A stretch of DNA of 40,064 bases from assembly GCA_002751075.1 (NCBI GenBank), contig NAOQ01000539.1, forward strand, positions 7,592 through 47,655, in the 5' to 3' direction. This DNA comes from Ichthyophonus hoferi (taxonomy: Eukaryota > Opisthokonta > Ichthyosporea > Ichthyophonida > Ichthyophonidae). A program made the translations under genes and the position numbers. The notes under the pieces were generated by a model. The model saw only the letters and a program-made list of their open reading frames with translations. It was not told where the DNA came from and did not search any database. The first letter of the stretch is position 1. The number at the start of each line of letters is the position of its first letter. Positions 1-11,083 of the stretch are shown one piece after another.

Positions 1-58
1 TTAATTGTATATTCGAACATTGTGTACAATCATATTGTCGAGAAGATATAATTAAACT

Positions 59-1320
59 ATGACTGCGTGTCTAATCCCTGAAGCACGCAACCTTTGGGTT
101 CTACAAGTTATAATAGTTACATTTACATTTCCGTTGTTGTTTGCACCTAACATGTCTGTGACGGGTTTGACACAGCAACGATTCCGATATGCCACGGAAG
201 AGATGGGAAATTCTATAGAGAAATGGTTTTCTCATATTGGAGCACATGTGATAACCCCCTTTTTGGTTAAACGTGAAAGGTTCGGTTTTTCCTTCCCCCC
301 TCCCACTGTTTTTTTAATATATCTTTTTTATTTCTTGAATGCTCTTTTTAATCTTCTCTTACTCCTCCTATATTTATTGTCTATTGTTATTTTCTTTGTT
401 TATACTATTTTTTGTTTTTGTTTTTGATTTTTTTTTTTTTGAGCTTTCCATCCTATGTATGACAAGTTGTTGGAGCTAACATGTTTTCCTCTTTTTCCTA
501 TTTCCACGAACAGTATTGTAGAATCAGGATGGGACGATACCCATAATGACTCTGAAACCTTGCTGGAGGTAAGATCTTTTGGAGGTACTCTACCATAGCG
601 GGAGAGTCTAACAATAGCAGATATAACTATATAACTATATAGATGATAGTCAGGGGAGTGCAAAGTTATTGAAAATTAAGTGGCGATGGTATATGTAAAT
701 GGTAGAGAAGTAAAATAATTGTTTTTAATTGAACTGACTTTTTTTAATAAAAAAAGTCATAAATAGAGCCTCCATTTACATGAATACCTGGCCTCTGCGC
801 TGAATTAAGAAATGAAAGCCAGGTTTTCTGTGATTGGATAATGCCCGGGGATAGTACAGGGTCTGTAAACAAAGTTTAAGGTTGTTCTGATGGTTTAATA
901 AAGAAAAACAACCATAATTTTCCAACCTCCATGGACTAACCATCTACTGCCTATCCCTTACAGATCGAGAGAGCTAATGAGAGATTGCGTATGGATGAGA
1001 GAGATACCCCACGCGTTAACGAAAGAGATTCTTTGAGCATGGACGATCTAAATGTGGGTAACCTGGACTAGATATTTGCTTTGATATCGACGTGTTTTGT
1101 GTTTTATTTTTAACTTAGCTTTCTCCTTGTATATTACTTATCCATATACATTGCGTGCATTCTAGGACAAACTGATCTTCACCGACTATTAAACATCTTT
1201 TATTGACCCAAATATTTTGTTTTCATAGTCAAATGATCTAACATTTGTTTATCATCTCAGGATGACAAATTTCCATTCATCAATAGCAACAGCAAAGAAG
1301 CTCTTACAGCCCATGTATAA
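59..1320 (+). CDS. 3' end of an unrecognised multi-exon gene
   Basis: Four exon-like blocks join in one frame. The first runs from the left part of the window to about 279, the second is 514-568 (after ..acag, before gtaag), the third starts at 964 (after cttacag), and a possible last one is 1261-1320. The first block has one hydrophobic run (VIIVTFTFPLLFAP) and then a mixed segment (EEMGNSIEKWFSHIGAHVI). The tail is acidic and basic and looks cytosolic, with ESGWDD, ERANERL and DSLSMDDLN. The end is uncertain. Either exon 3 reads through to TAG at 1069-1071, or it splices at 1054 to 1261-1320 and stops at TAA 1318-1320, where an AATAAA overlaps the stop (1319-1324). An in-frame stop at 53-55 means the first block probably begins at an acceptor such as the one ending near 108, not at the ATG at 59. 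I do not recognise the family. A membrane protein tail is an inference from the single hydrophobic run. Confidence 0.4.
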
Positions 1321-1324
1321 TAAA

Positions 1325-1929
1325 TTATAGACGCCTTGAATGGTAGATTATCGGAACATACTATTTTTCACCCAAGATTTTCTGGTTTTAGTTGGGTTAT
1401 TGCTTAATAATTATTTTATTACGTAGTATATCGGAAGTAAATATTCAATTGTTGTACACCGTAAGAGATGATCTATAAGAGCTTTAGGAAAAACAGGCGT
1501 ATTCTCATGACGCTATTTCTCTCTCTCTCTATTTTTTTATTTTTTTATAATTTTTTATTACTACCAACTCTCTCTACTCGTACCTGACATTTTTTCTGTT
1601 TATTCTTGCCGGTACAGAGGTCTTATGCATCAGTTCATAGAGGTATTTACTTGTGCTTTATAGTATGGTCTGCAAGCTTCTCCTTTCATATGGCACAATG
1701 TGATGTCTTCTAATTTTAATACTCTGCACTTATATGCTACCCATGCAAACTTCTGTATTTTCACCCATAGATCCTCTGCCACAATCTTTTGGATTATCAT
1801 TTATATAGATGGCTTATAGATTTTTATTGAGTCAAAATTAAACAAATGCATGTATTAAATTTATTAGTTCTAGGTTTAAAATGAAATGTATGGATAAGCC
1901 TAGTCTTGTTTTTTTGGAATTGAGTTTAT
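1325..1929. other. intergenic, nothing recognised
   Basis: AT-rich sequence with short CT and T runs around 1516-1560. I see no coding exon, RNA gene or repeat family here. Confidence 0.5.
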
Positions 1930-2789
1930 ACATGATTCTGGTGGTGAGATTGCATTGCATATGACTAGATATATTAAAAAAATATTACCTCGTTTTGGAG
2001 AGGGTTCCCTGCCAGGTAAGGAAAAACTACCTACCATACCTGGTCTCAAGGTAGATGATCATTTAGCAGTTATTTTATTGGATGAAACATTATATTAAGG
2101 ATACACAAAGTTTACAATGAGTTTCCAGAAATATTAGACTGGGGGTCAATTATGCCATTGGTTACCTAGCTAGGCTTAGCATCAAGCCCAAAGGGTAATG
2201 CATGAAACTAGTGTGGCAGGTCTCTGTTTATCTATGGGATACTATGAGTTTGAGTATTATCCCATTCATGGTGTTCTTGAGTTACATTCCGATTTGGACT
2301 CAATAGGGAATGGGAAGACGTCAAGGTCAACCAGCAGCATGGTCACCATGATTGGAGAATTATCCATCACCCGGAAGAGTAATCTGCAGAGCTTGTTTAA
2401 ATTGTCATTTATTGAGGCAGGGTTCATCACACTGTCGGAGGCAAGTAGTAAATGTAGATGGTTGAGAATTTTTTTAGATGAACATGGTATGAAAGAGCAA
2501 TTTTCTGTCATTATGAAAGGGGGCAACATCTCAGCCATCATTGTGACAGAAACCACACTGCTGAGTGCCATGCCAAAATACAGGACACTGAGGTAGTGCT
2601 ATGTCAAAGAGAAGGTCTCTACAGGGGAGATTTGGCTAATGTATATTAATACTCTTGAGAATTGGGTAGGCATCATGTCCAGGGCTTTAGGACCTGCTAC
2701 ACTTAACCATGGCGTTCAGATATTAGGTCTGCTAGGTATTAGCTTTTTAGAATAATATGTGTTAGTAGTAAACATAGTTGAGGAAAGAG
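1930..2789 (+). mobile_element. Ty1/copia pol fossil (RT end plus RNase H)
   Basis: The translation of this tract follows the C-terminal part of Ty1/copia polyproteins in order: a segment like the end of reverse transcriptase near 1970-2160, then the RNase H region with copia-type RSTSS, FIEAGFITLSEAS and WLR blocks around 2310-2480, then a tail like the copia C-terminus (VKEKVSTGEI, MSRALGPA) up to about 2755. It is clearly broken, with several lesions, and no gag, protease or integrase was seen beside it. A purine tract at 2780-2789 followed by TGTTACATACC looks like the polypurine tract and the start of a 3' LTR. Age: old, given the number of breaks. The family assignment rests on known copia RNase H motif order. 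Confidence 0.72.
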
Positions 2790-4149
2790 TGTTACATACC
2801 AATTAGTGTTCCAATTTTATATTTAGTGTATTTACAGAGTCGTGGTAGTTTAATGAGCCATTATCCCAAATCAATTTAAGTGTGGGATAATCGCAATTAC
2901 GATGATTAGAAGCAGTTTCCCGATTAATTAAAGCATTTCAACTTAGTTTAACATAAGCAAACTCATTCTTAAATTAAGAAATCAAGTAGACCCTTCTCAT
3001 CTTTTTGAGGTAATTATACTTAATATATAAATACGGCTTATCTACCTGAAGCACGCACAGAAAAAATAAGTTACTAATTTCTGAGGAAATCTAACCTTTG
3101 TTAACTAGAAGCACTTATATCTATTTTGAGTAATAGTATCAAGGTTAAGGAGAACTCCATTATTGGAATAAATGTTTCAACCCTTTTAGGTAGTTAGTTA
3201 AGCCAAGTTTCGGTTATTTATTTAAAGTAAGTTAGATCCTTCATATTATAATCAAGTAATCAGGTACAAGACAGTAAGGAGGATTACATATAATCAGTTT
3301 CTGGTCATCGTGTAAGGCCAATATTTGAGAGGGAATCATCAAGCCTCTCACTCAGGTCTACACGAGAAGATTCGAATTTCAGTTTGACCAATACCCACAA
3401 CTTGGTCTACAATTCAAAGCAATTGAACTGTTAACTGCTGTTTCGCATTGCCACAAACTATAGCATAGAAACACTTTAATATGTGACATTCTTATTCACT
3501 ACTAATTCTAAATATATTCGGGCACAAATTATTTTTCCTGGTTCCATGGTGATTCACATATTACTAGTTGACAGATAACCAAACACATTGAATATATTAG
3601 TATGAACATTGTTGATAGAGTTGATCAAGTATTTGAACAATCTCTCGTAATGGACGTGAGCCACAATATCTGCAGGACATCGTTCTTATTAGACTGTCCA
3701 TTTAGAAAAATAACATATATTGCCTACTTTAATAGCAATAATTTCACACATTAGAGTAAACTAGGTATTTTTCTATCAACATTGACCAAGAAACATACAC
3801 TTGTTTCTCCACATATGCCACCAAAAATCTATAGATCATGAACAGACCTCTTGCTAATACTGGTTATTCGGCGCCTACTCATATATTCCAGCTATTTTAA
3901 ATGCTCCTGGTCTTGACTGACTAATGGAATGAGCCATCACATTACATTTGGGAATGTCTCCTCGATTGTATTACCAAACAGTTGTTTGTATACCATAACA
4001 GAATATACAAGTTTGTGGAAAATACTGAAAACATTCGTTGTTCCCAGCTAAAAATACTTTGTTAATAGCAAAACCATCAGAACAAATTGCAAGACAGTTG
4101 TACATAAATACAAAAAAAAGAGCATTAACATCATGTGCATGAAAGTCTC
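2790..4149. other. AT-rich tract after the copia fossil; possible eroded LTR start
   Basis: The first bases (TGTTACATACC) may begin the 3' LTR of the fossil to the left, but I could not find its end or a matching 5' copy. The rest is AT-rich DNA without a recognisable gene. Confidence 0.35.
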
Positions 4150-4478
4150 TGTATTGGCAATTATTATTGCATGTGCAGTCTGAGAAACTAGTTTGTGCAA
4201 TCTATTGGTGTTAAACGGCAATCTAAGATAATGCATCAATGTGAGCCAGCCAATGGTAGAAGTCATGTAACAGATCCCGATGCTCAAATAAGAAAACTCT
4301 GATTCGGCATCCTGTCTAAGACAAGTCTTGCTGACTTTTTTAATAATAATAAATGTCTTAGCATATCTGTACTTCGTGTATGCAAATGGACACGTTTAAA
4401 CCCACCTTAATTGGTATTCTCTCTCCTTCTATACGAATATAGGTTACATGAACACCCGTGTCTTAACTTATTATTCCC
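4150..4478 (+). mobile_element. copia-like LTR copy (family A), solo or truncated
   Basis: This stretch matches, block by block in the same order, the LTR at 26752-27436 and the reverse copies at 6292-7110. Shared blocks include the CAATCTATTGG start, GCCAGCCAATGGTAGA, GGCATCCTG..AAGTC.TGCTGAC, TGTCTTAGCATATCTGTACT and the CTATTCCC end. Compared with the 26.8 kb copy it lacks the inserted inverted repeat, which shows that the inverted repeat is a later insertion. The left end is blurred. Divergence between copies looks like tens of percent by eye, so this is old. Confidence 0.6.
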
Positions 4479-4479
4479 A

Positions 4480-6291
4480 ACTCGACGTAACGGCGCTGGC
4501 TGCATATTAGTATGGTTGTTTTCACAAGTTGCACATGCTTGATGGCTAGTTTGGTTTCCATCTAGATTGCTCGTTGCCTATTGCTTGATGTAATCGATTG
4601 GTTATTTCCTATATACACAAGCCTGTGTATCGCAATAGAACGAGCAGCCACGTTTTCATATATTTTTCACATAATTATAGAATTCTACAATTAAATAAAA
4701 ATATACATAAAAATTAATAACCAAAGACCAAAGGATCGCATACTGGCTCATTAGGCTGCCCAGTTTCGATTTGTGCAATGTAATATGCGTGATTATATAA
4801 GCCAACAGGAATAGGGAAAACGCGTACAAAAATATAAATTTTTGTTTGTAAACGCTGTATTTTTATGTTTATAATTCTGAATCTTATACCTGAGTTTTTA
4901 AGAGTTTAGTCGATCTATGCATGCTTTTTTCAGGCACGTTTATTATTAGCAACCAATAATAGGATACTAAATCTAACATACAATCAATAATCTATTCCAT
5001 GGGAATCTTGCCGTAAACATTCTTAGATGGCTATACACAAAGATTAGCCAATAGAATGTCATACTGGGCACGATCCTAAAGCGTACGATCAATGGGATAT
5101 ATTTTTTGCATTTTTTTTTCACTCACGCCTTTGTCTCCTTTGTTACAATTAAAATGATATTGTTAGAAGGTGTAGCAAAGAAACCACACTGCAATGCAAA
5201 TTCAACGCAGTTAGATTCTGGCTCTCGTCAATCTCATGGAGCCTCCTCTTCCAGGCTTGGAGATTGTAAGAGTTTTCTTCACATATTTGTCATAATAAAT
5301 TATAAATTCAATCTTTATAAATTAATGTCCCCGAGTACTTTTTACCAGTTCGTACTATGTGATCGCACATTTCTTATATAGGTGGTTGCTAAGCCCCCTG
5401 TGTCCTAATACTTAATACCCAGACTAAAAGTATATTAATGGTCGCCACTAGGAAGCAGAGCATGGAGTAATTTACTAGTGGTAAAAATCGTACTTGCGGA
5501 AGTACAGTTAGAGCCAATGGTAGAATGGGTTCCCAAAATGCTATGGATGATTAAAAGCCAATCTCTAAGATGCAATCATAATTGGGTAGAACTGCAGGGT
5601 ATGGATGCAATCAAGTTCTACAGTTCTACAATACAATTAGTCTAAAGAAAGCAATTCATATAATGTATTCATAATGTCACTAGCAGCGACTAACGCTATT
5701 ATAAGAAAATATATCATATATGTATGTCAAATTAAATTCTCAATGTGAAAATGATATAGCCATTGATTCATCTTAACAGATAGAATTTTACCAATTAATT
5801 ATAAAAAGGCAACAGCACGTCCTGGGAATGCATGCATAGACTTCAGAGAATATCAATAGGCTTCAGGATTTATATCATGAGGAAATAACTGGATCAGACC
5901 TGGAGTTCACTCTAAATTCCTTTGCATAGAGGAGAAAATGCGTTATGTACAATGGTGTGTCAAAGATTCACAGTTTTTTTCTAGTGTTGTACAGTCACGT
6001 TCAAACAGCTAAGTAGTAGCATGATACTTAATAAAGGGCTTAAAAAGATTAAATGTAACCGATTTTTGCCAATGTAATAAATTAGACTGTAGTAGTTAAT
6101 TCGCATCGGATTTGGTCAAAACTTTTGTTTTTTCGTTTTTAGCATGTTAGAGTTTACAGGGTTGACCCACCTATCGCTAAATAAGTAGCTGGGTATACAT
6201 GCCAGGCATTCAAATCAGCAATTTGGGCATGTAGTGAAAAGCCAGTAGGCACATCATACTCAGAGCTGTGTTTATTTATATATATATATCT
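4480..6291. other. AT-rich intergenic DNA
   Basis: No gene is supported. The open frame at 5106-5381 contains a serine-rich stretch but has no family match I recognise and no convincing splice context. Confidence 0.45.
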
Positions 6292-6656
6292 TGTTGGTAA
6301 TAATAAATAGAGACAGAAGCGTTCCCGTAATCTATATTTGTTTAGAAGGAGAAGGAATACCAAATTCAGGGGCATTTTAGCATATTTCTTTCCGTACAGG
6401 AGTACAGATATACTAAAATACATTTTGATCATCAAGCAAGTCGGCAGGAATTGTCTTAGAATGCCTAATCAATGAGTTATCTTATCTGAACCCTAAATAT
6501 CTTATCTGGAATGTAGTTACAGGACCTCTACCATTGGCTGGTTTAATTTTGATGGATTGTCGTTAATTTATGTATTAATAATTGTTAAAATATTAAATGT
6601 TTATGTTTATAGCTATATAAAGAAATACCTAAATTAAATAAATCATGTTCTTAGCA
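6292..6656 (-). repeat. 3' LTR of the reverse family A element
   Basis: About 365 bp with TG..CA ends on the minus strand. It contains the LTR body shared with 4150-4478 and 26752-27436 and the A/T-rich leader (TTTAATTTAGGTATTTCTTT) also seen at 26762 and 27817. Confidence 0.55.
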
Positions 6657-6825
6657 CTCCTCTTTGGCTTAGGTGAATTGCACCAATGTAAAAAACGGAA
6701 GACTGTTGATCAAACTGTATGCTAAATGTTCTTGCTTACTCTGGCTCTGGCTCTGGTTCCGGCATCTGGCGTCTGGCAGTTGGCGGCTAAAGGGTGCTGC
6801 CCAGTTGTTTGTACGTTTCTTCGGT

Positions 6826-7110
6826 TGTCGGGAATAATAAGTAGACAGGAGTGATCCCTGTGACTTATATTCGTTTAGAAGAAGTGAGAATGCCGAATTA
6901 AGTGGGTTTTATATTAAATTTAATTGTAGTTGGATTCTGACAGTTTAAAGGTGTCCCTTTGTATACCAAGTACAGATATGCTAAGACATACTTTTTTATT
7001 AGTCAGAAGGAATTGTCTTAGGCAGAATGCTGTATTACCTAGTTCTTCTGAATTAAATTGGAATTGGGGCGAGACTTAACGAGGTCACGGCCAATGAACC
7101 AGTTGTCCAG
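6826..7110 (-). repeat. partial 5' LTR of the reverse family A element
   Basis: Matches the right-hand half of the family A LTR, with CATATCTGTACT, CCTGTGACTTATATTCG and TTATTCCC blocks on the appropriate strand. It ends at CA at 6827-6826. The LTR start is not recognisable. Confidence 0.5.
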
Positions 7111-9372
7111 TCATTTGCATTATTTTAGAAGATATTTTGGGTTTTTGTACCTGATGGAGTCTATCTATCCGTTTCAATACTGGCCAATAATAAAATCTAT
7201 ATATCCATACTCTTTATTTCCGTCATGCATGATTTTGATTTGGCTCTTAAACAATCTATAACCAATTTGTATTTTAACTGAGGTCTTCAACAAGATGTAT
7301 AATATATTCGTACTGATAAGAACCTGTCCAGTTGAAAACAACAACATAATAAATACTCGAGTAAGAAAGAATCTCTACTAAAAATGCTTACTAATATTTT
7401 CAATTACTGCTACTATGCAGTTTCAGGCCGATATTGACGTTATGTCCGAGGAGTGACGTTATGAAGAGGTCTCAGTTATTAACCTCTGCGGGCAGCAATA
7501 TAGTAGCAGATCATATGAAATGATACCTTGAAAGAAACCTAGTTTGAAAAACAACTTATGAGGATCGACGAGAGAGGTTTAAAGTGTTACTGGCAGCCTG
7601 TATGTGCATGTAGTTGCGGCGTGTCCTTATTGCAGTCTACGTGTTTAGGGAGTTGACCCCGTAGAGTTTCTACGTAAATTATCTAGTCAGCACACATTGT
7701 GGGAGAACCAATATATGTTACATGGGTATCTTGTATGATGAGTAGCCGCGATCTATACGCGAGATAATTTCAGATTAATTCTATTTAAAGGAAATAATGA
7801 AATAATGCCAGGCCTCGAGATAATTGGCTTGAATGTGCCTCGTTGATGCCGCTTGCCTAAGTTAATTCATTGCTTACCTTTTATGACAAGCAACTGAACC
7901 GCAACAGCAGCTATATGTGTCGCTTGCTTGGTAAACTCCACTTCTGGTGTACACTAGATGAGTTTTTCTACGACAGTTAAAATACTAGAAGCGTCGATCA
8001 TGATCATCTTCTTATTTTTACCAGAAAAAGAGTTTCCTCTTGAATTCGGAGTTAATCGAAAAATACGATAATGCTCGCTTTTATAAAAAGACTGAATATT
8101 TTTATGATTTTATGATACGTTGAGTTAATTTGATCCCAATCCAATTTTTTTGTCTACATGGTTTACTTATGGATTTATTCCTAGATAGAATATCAAATTT
8201 ATAGATCTCAAAAGAAGATGGGTAATAGGTAATAGTATAATAGTAACGTAAGCCGTTATTGTAGTTCTTGATTTTCGCACATTTTTTAGATCTAGAATTA
8301 CTACTACTCGATCTGCTTTAGCCAAATGGCCGTTACAGAAAACGAGCTTGGCGTCACTAAAAACCTAACGTACCTGACAGGCTACAAAACATCAATATTT
8401 ACATAACTCTACGTAGGGCTATAATTGTAGCACTCCATCATAGTTGCAATCTCTACCTATTCTAGGGGATAATAACGACCTCCGGCCTTGTCTTGAGCAG
8501 GACCTAAATATAAGTAGATAAATACGTTTCAATTTCTTTTTGCGAATAATTGGTATTTATGTAATCAATGGTTATGATTGACTACAACCAATCGAACTCT
8601 TTTTAATTGTGACATAAAACTCTCAGTTAACCTCGAAACCATGATAACTTGATAACTGGCTGCAATTTATTTTGCGACCTAGCTCAGGCCGATCGGAGAG
8701 AATTGGGGTTCCATTGATATGCACAGATTGAAATATACGACGGGATATATACAAGATTTAGAAACAGTCGTGCTAAATATCCAATATCCAGTAGATACTA
8801 ATACGCTATAAAGGAACGAATATTGAACATTTATTAATAAGGAAAGAAAAAAAATTATTGTATTCTATATATTTAGTAAAAATTTTTTTTTTATAACGAT
8901 ATATATATATATACAATTAAAATGTATTATATAAACCATCTCAGTCATGAAAGCGCGATTGAAAATTCATAATCTACAAACCCCCAGATTGATCCACCTA
9001 TCACATTAACGTAACTCCCAATCAGCAGGGCTATGATAAGGTGTGGAGTGTTTATCATCAATACTGATATCCCCGCTAAGTATATATATGACGCACGGCA
9101 CGTTAAAGTTATAAATAACAAAGATCGTTATTTTGTTGTTGTTTAGAATGGTGTTGTAGAATACCTTCAAGGATTTTCGAGTCTTTATACGATTTAAAGA
9201 GTCATTAATCTTATAAACGTAGTATATTTCTAGCATATCTGTGCGTGTAGTGGTAACTTCTGCGCAATTGCTATTTATGTTTATACCTTCACGCCATGTT
9301 GTAAAGATTCCACTTACTATATATTAAGTTGTTTTAAGTTGTTATAATATAAAACGCAAAACAAATATCAAT
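7111..9372. other. AT-rich intergenic DNA upstream of the intronless gene
   Basis: No gene, RNA or repeat is supported. Just upstream of the next gene, 9346-9359 holds TATAATATAAAACG, a TATA-like string close to the ATG at 9373. Its role is speculative. Confidence 0.35.
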
Positions 9373-10296
9373 ATGAAGGACAGTGAAGAAAATGCAGAAA
9401 ATTCAGGTAGTGGGTCTCCTGATGACCCTACTATTAGATGGAGCTTGGGTTTCAACACAAGCGTCACACCACCCCGTCGTCGTAGTAATGTTTCTTCAGT
9501 TTCCATGGCTACACTTGGTAATATAAGAAAGGGTTCTTTCTCGCATATTTTTTCTGGCATCAACTTTCGTAGGAATAGTGAGCCGAACGCAGGCATAAAT
9601 GGATTCCAAACTCAGGCTGACTCTAAAAGTAACTATGAGGCGATGCAAAAAATGGAAGCTGCGCAGAAGTTAATAATGGATGACTGTTCGAAGGCATGCT
9701 TGAGACATGTTGAGGCCCTTCGCGACAGAGTTAATGCCATTAAATACGACATTGGAACAATTGTAAAGCTTGGCTGTCATCACTGCGTTCACACCGAGTG
9801 TATACAAAATGAACTCAATCTTGGTTGGAGGAAACTAGAACGTGCAAACATGGTAGTTGATGAATACGGTGAACAGATAATAAAGTTCACTACTGTACGC
9901 TATTTAGAGGCATGGACGGAAGCACAAGCAACATTATCAAGCCCTGGCAAACCTTTATGGTGGGCAGCGCGGGAAAAATTATCGGGTGTTCTTCAAACAA
10001 GCTGTACTGATACTATAAAGAAAATTAAGTCTCAGCTAAAAACATCACGACAAATTTTAAAACACCTTGGAAAGGGCCTTGCCAAACTACAGAAGCAATT
10101 AGATGGGAGGCCACGAAATGACCACACAGGGCCCTCTCGTTGCTGTGGTGCCCCTTCTGTTGAACCACCTCAGAAATATGTGACACGTTACCAACCACGT
10201 GAATTCAATGTAAACCCTATGTCGGTATATAATAGTGTGTTCTCTGCTACACATTTGCCTCAGCCTAAAATGACACGGGCGTGCTCAACCGGCTAA
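9373..10296 (+). CDS. intronless 307-residue protein of unknown function
   Basis: A single uninterrupted reading frame of 307 codons in a region otherwise full of stops, so it is likely a real gene. The N-terminal 90 residues are polar and look disordered, with basophilic phosphorylation-type sites (PPRRRSNVSS, FRRNSEPN; the latter resembles a 14-3-3-type R-x-x-S-x-P site). Residues about 95-250 look mostly helical and hold paired cysteines and histidines (KLGCHHCVHTEC) and a tryptophan-rich stretch (KPLWWAAREKL). The C-terminal 60 residues are again polar. There is no signal peptide and no membrane segment. AATAAA signals lie at 10512 and 10639. I do not recognise the family. It could be a lineage-specific gene or a domesticated or mobile-element protein; lack of introns next to intron-rich genes is the odd point. 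Its last codons and 3' UTR are duplicated downstream. Confidence 0.7.
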   Translation: MKDSEENAENSGSGSPDDPTIRWSLGFNTSVTPPRRRSNVSSVSMATLGNIRKGSFSHIFSGINFRRNSEPNAGINGFQTQADSKSNYEAMQKMEAAQKLIMDDCSKACLRHVEALRDRVNAIKYDIGTIVKLGCHHCVHTECIQNELNLGWRKLERANMVVDEYGEQIIKFTTVRYLEAWTEAQATLSSPGKPLWWAAREKLSGVLQTSCTDTIKKIKSQLKTSRQILKHLGKGLAKLQKQLDGRPRNDHTGPSRCCGAPSVEPPQKYVTRYQPREFNVNPMSVYNSVFSATHLPQPKMTRACSTG

Positions 10297-11083
10297 AAAT
10301 TTAGGATTGTCTGTTTTGAACATAATTTGATTTACATAATTTAATTTCCATGATTTAATTTCCATAATTTAGTCGGTGCTTTTGGGAGCCAGTATACCAA
10401 TCTGTTTTTATCTGGTATTAAGAAGGCTGGGTCGGTTCCAATTGCTATTTTTTAATTTTTTAGATCTCTTATTTAATTGTTTTAATCATGAGAATTTTCG
10501 GATTCTCTGAAAATAAAACAGAATATTTGATATTATCATTATTGATTGTATAACAGGCTTTATACATTTTTTTGAACAATTAAAACGTACTTCCCGGAAA
10601 TTACACATTCTTCAATGTTGTAATCTATCTTGTCATAAAATAAAGACTAGTTTTAGTTTATTTTAATTTTAATTCTTTTACATTTCGAGATTGTATTAAA
10701 GATTTAGCCAGCACTCTGCTGAACCGTTGCCTCGGCATTAAATGGCTCGGGCGTGCTCGTCCATCTAGATATTTAGAATTTATGTTAAGGAAGGGCTGGG
10801 TTCGTTTCCAATGGCTTTTTTTTCTTCTTTATATTGATTTGTAGTTTAATTGTTTTGATACTGAAAATTCTCGGATTCTTTTAAAACAAATTGGAATATT
10901 TAATATTCACCTCCATCTTTATTGTATAACTGACTTTATAAATATTTTGAAAAGTAGAATATACTTACCAGAAATTACACCTTCAACGTTATGGTCATAT
11001 CTTGACATAAAATAAGGACTAATTTTATGTCTGCTTTAGTTTTAATTCATTCACATTTAAAGTTATAGGAAAGATTTAGCCAA
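10241..11083 (+). repeat. diverged tandem duplication of the 3' end of the 9373 gene
   Basis: Unit 1 (10241-10711) and unit 2 (10712-11083) align in order. Shared blocks are TTGCCTC.GC.TAAAATG.C.CGGGCGTGCTC, TTTAG.ATT, GGCTGGGT, TTCCAAT.GC, TTTAATTGTTTT, TTTCGGATTCT/TCTCGGATTCT, ATTGTATAAC, ATTACAC, CTTGACATAAAATAA/CTTGTCATAAAATAA and GATTTAGCCA. Unit 1 has an extra block of about 100 bp after the stop codon. Unit 2 begins inside the copied last codons, so it is a remnant of a duplicated gene end and has no full reading frame. Confidence 0.75.

Larger units (their letters stand above)
6292..7110 (-). mobile_element. collapsed copia-like LTR element, family A, reverse orientation
   Basis: Read on the minus strand, two LTR copies of family A flank a short internal remnant. 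The 3' LTR is 6656-6292, starting TGCTAAGAAC just after a purine tract (6669-6657, gccaaagaggag) and ending CCAACA. The internal remnant is 6825-6657. The 5' LTR end is near 6826 (..CCCGACA), and its body runs up to about 7110, where similarity fades, so its start is missing or too diverged. The internal region is far too short for gag and pol, so this is a deleted, non-coding fossil. The same internal remnant (for example CTGGGCA.CACC and the GCCAGA..CCAGAGC block) recurs after the LTR at 27437. Confidence 0.6.

Noticed and set aside
5106-5381. Open frame with a serine-rich segment, possibly an isolated exon
   Set aside because: No family recognised, no partner exons in phase, and surrounded by AT-rich DNA.
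9342-9596. Minus-strand frame opposite the start of the orphan gene
   Set aside because: A shadow of the longer, better supported plus-strand frame.
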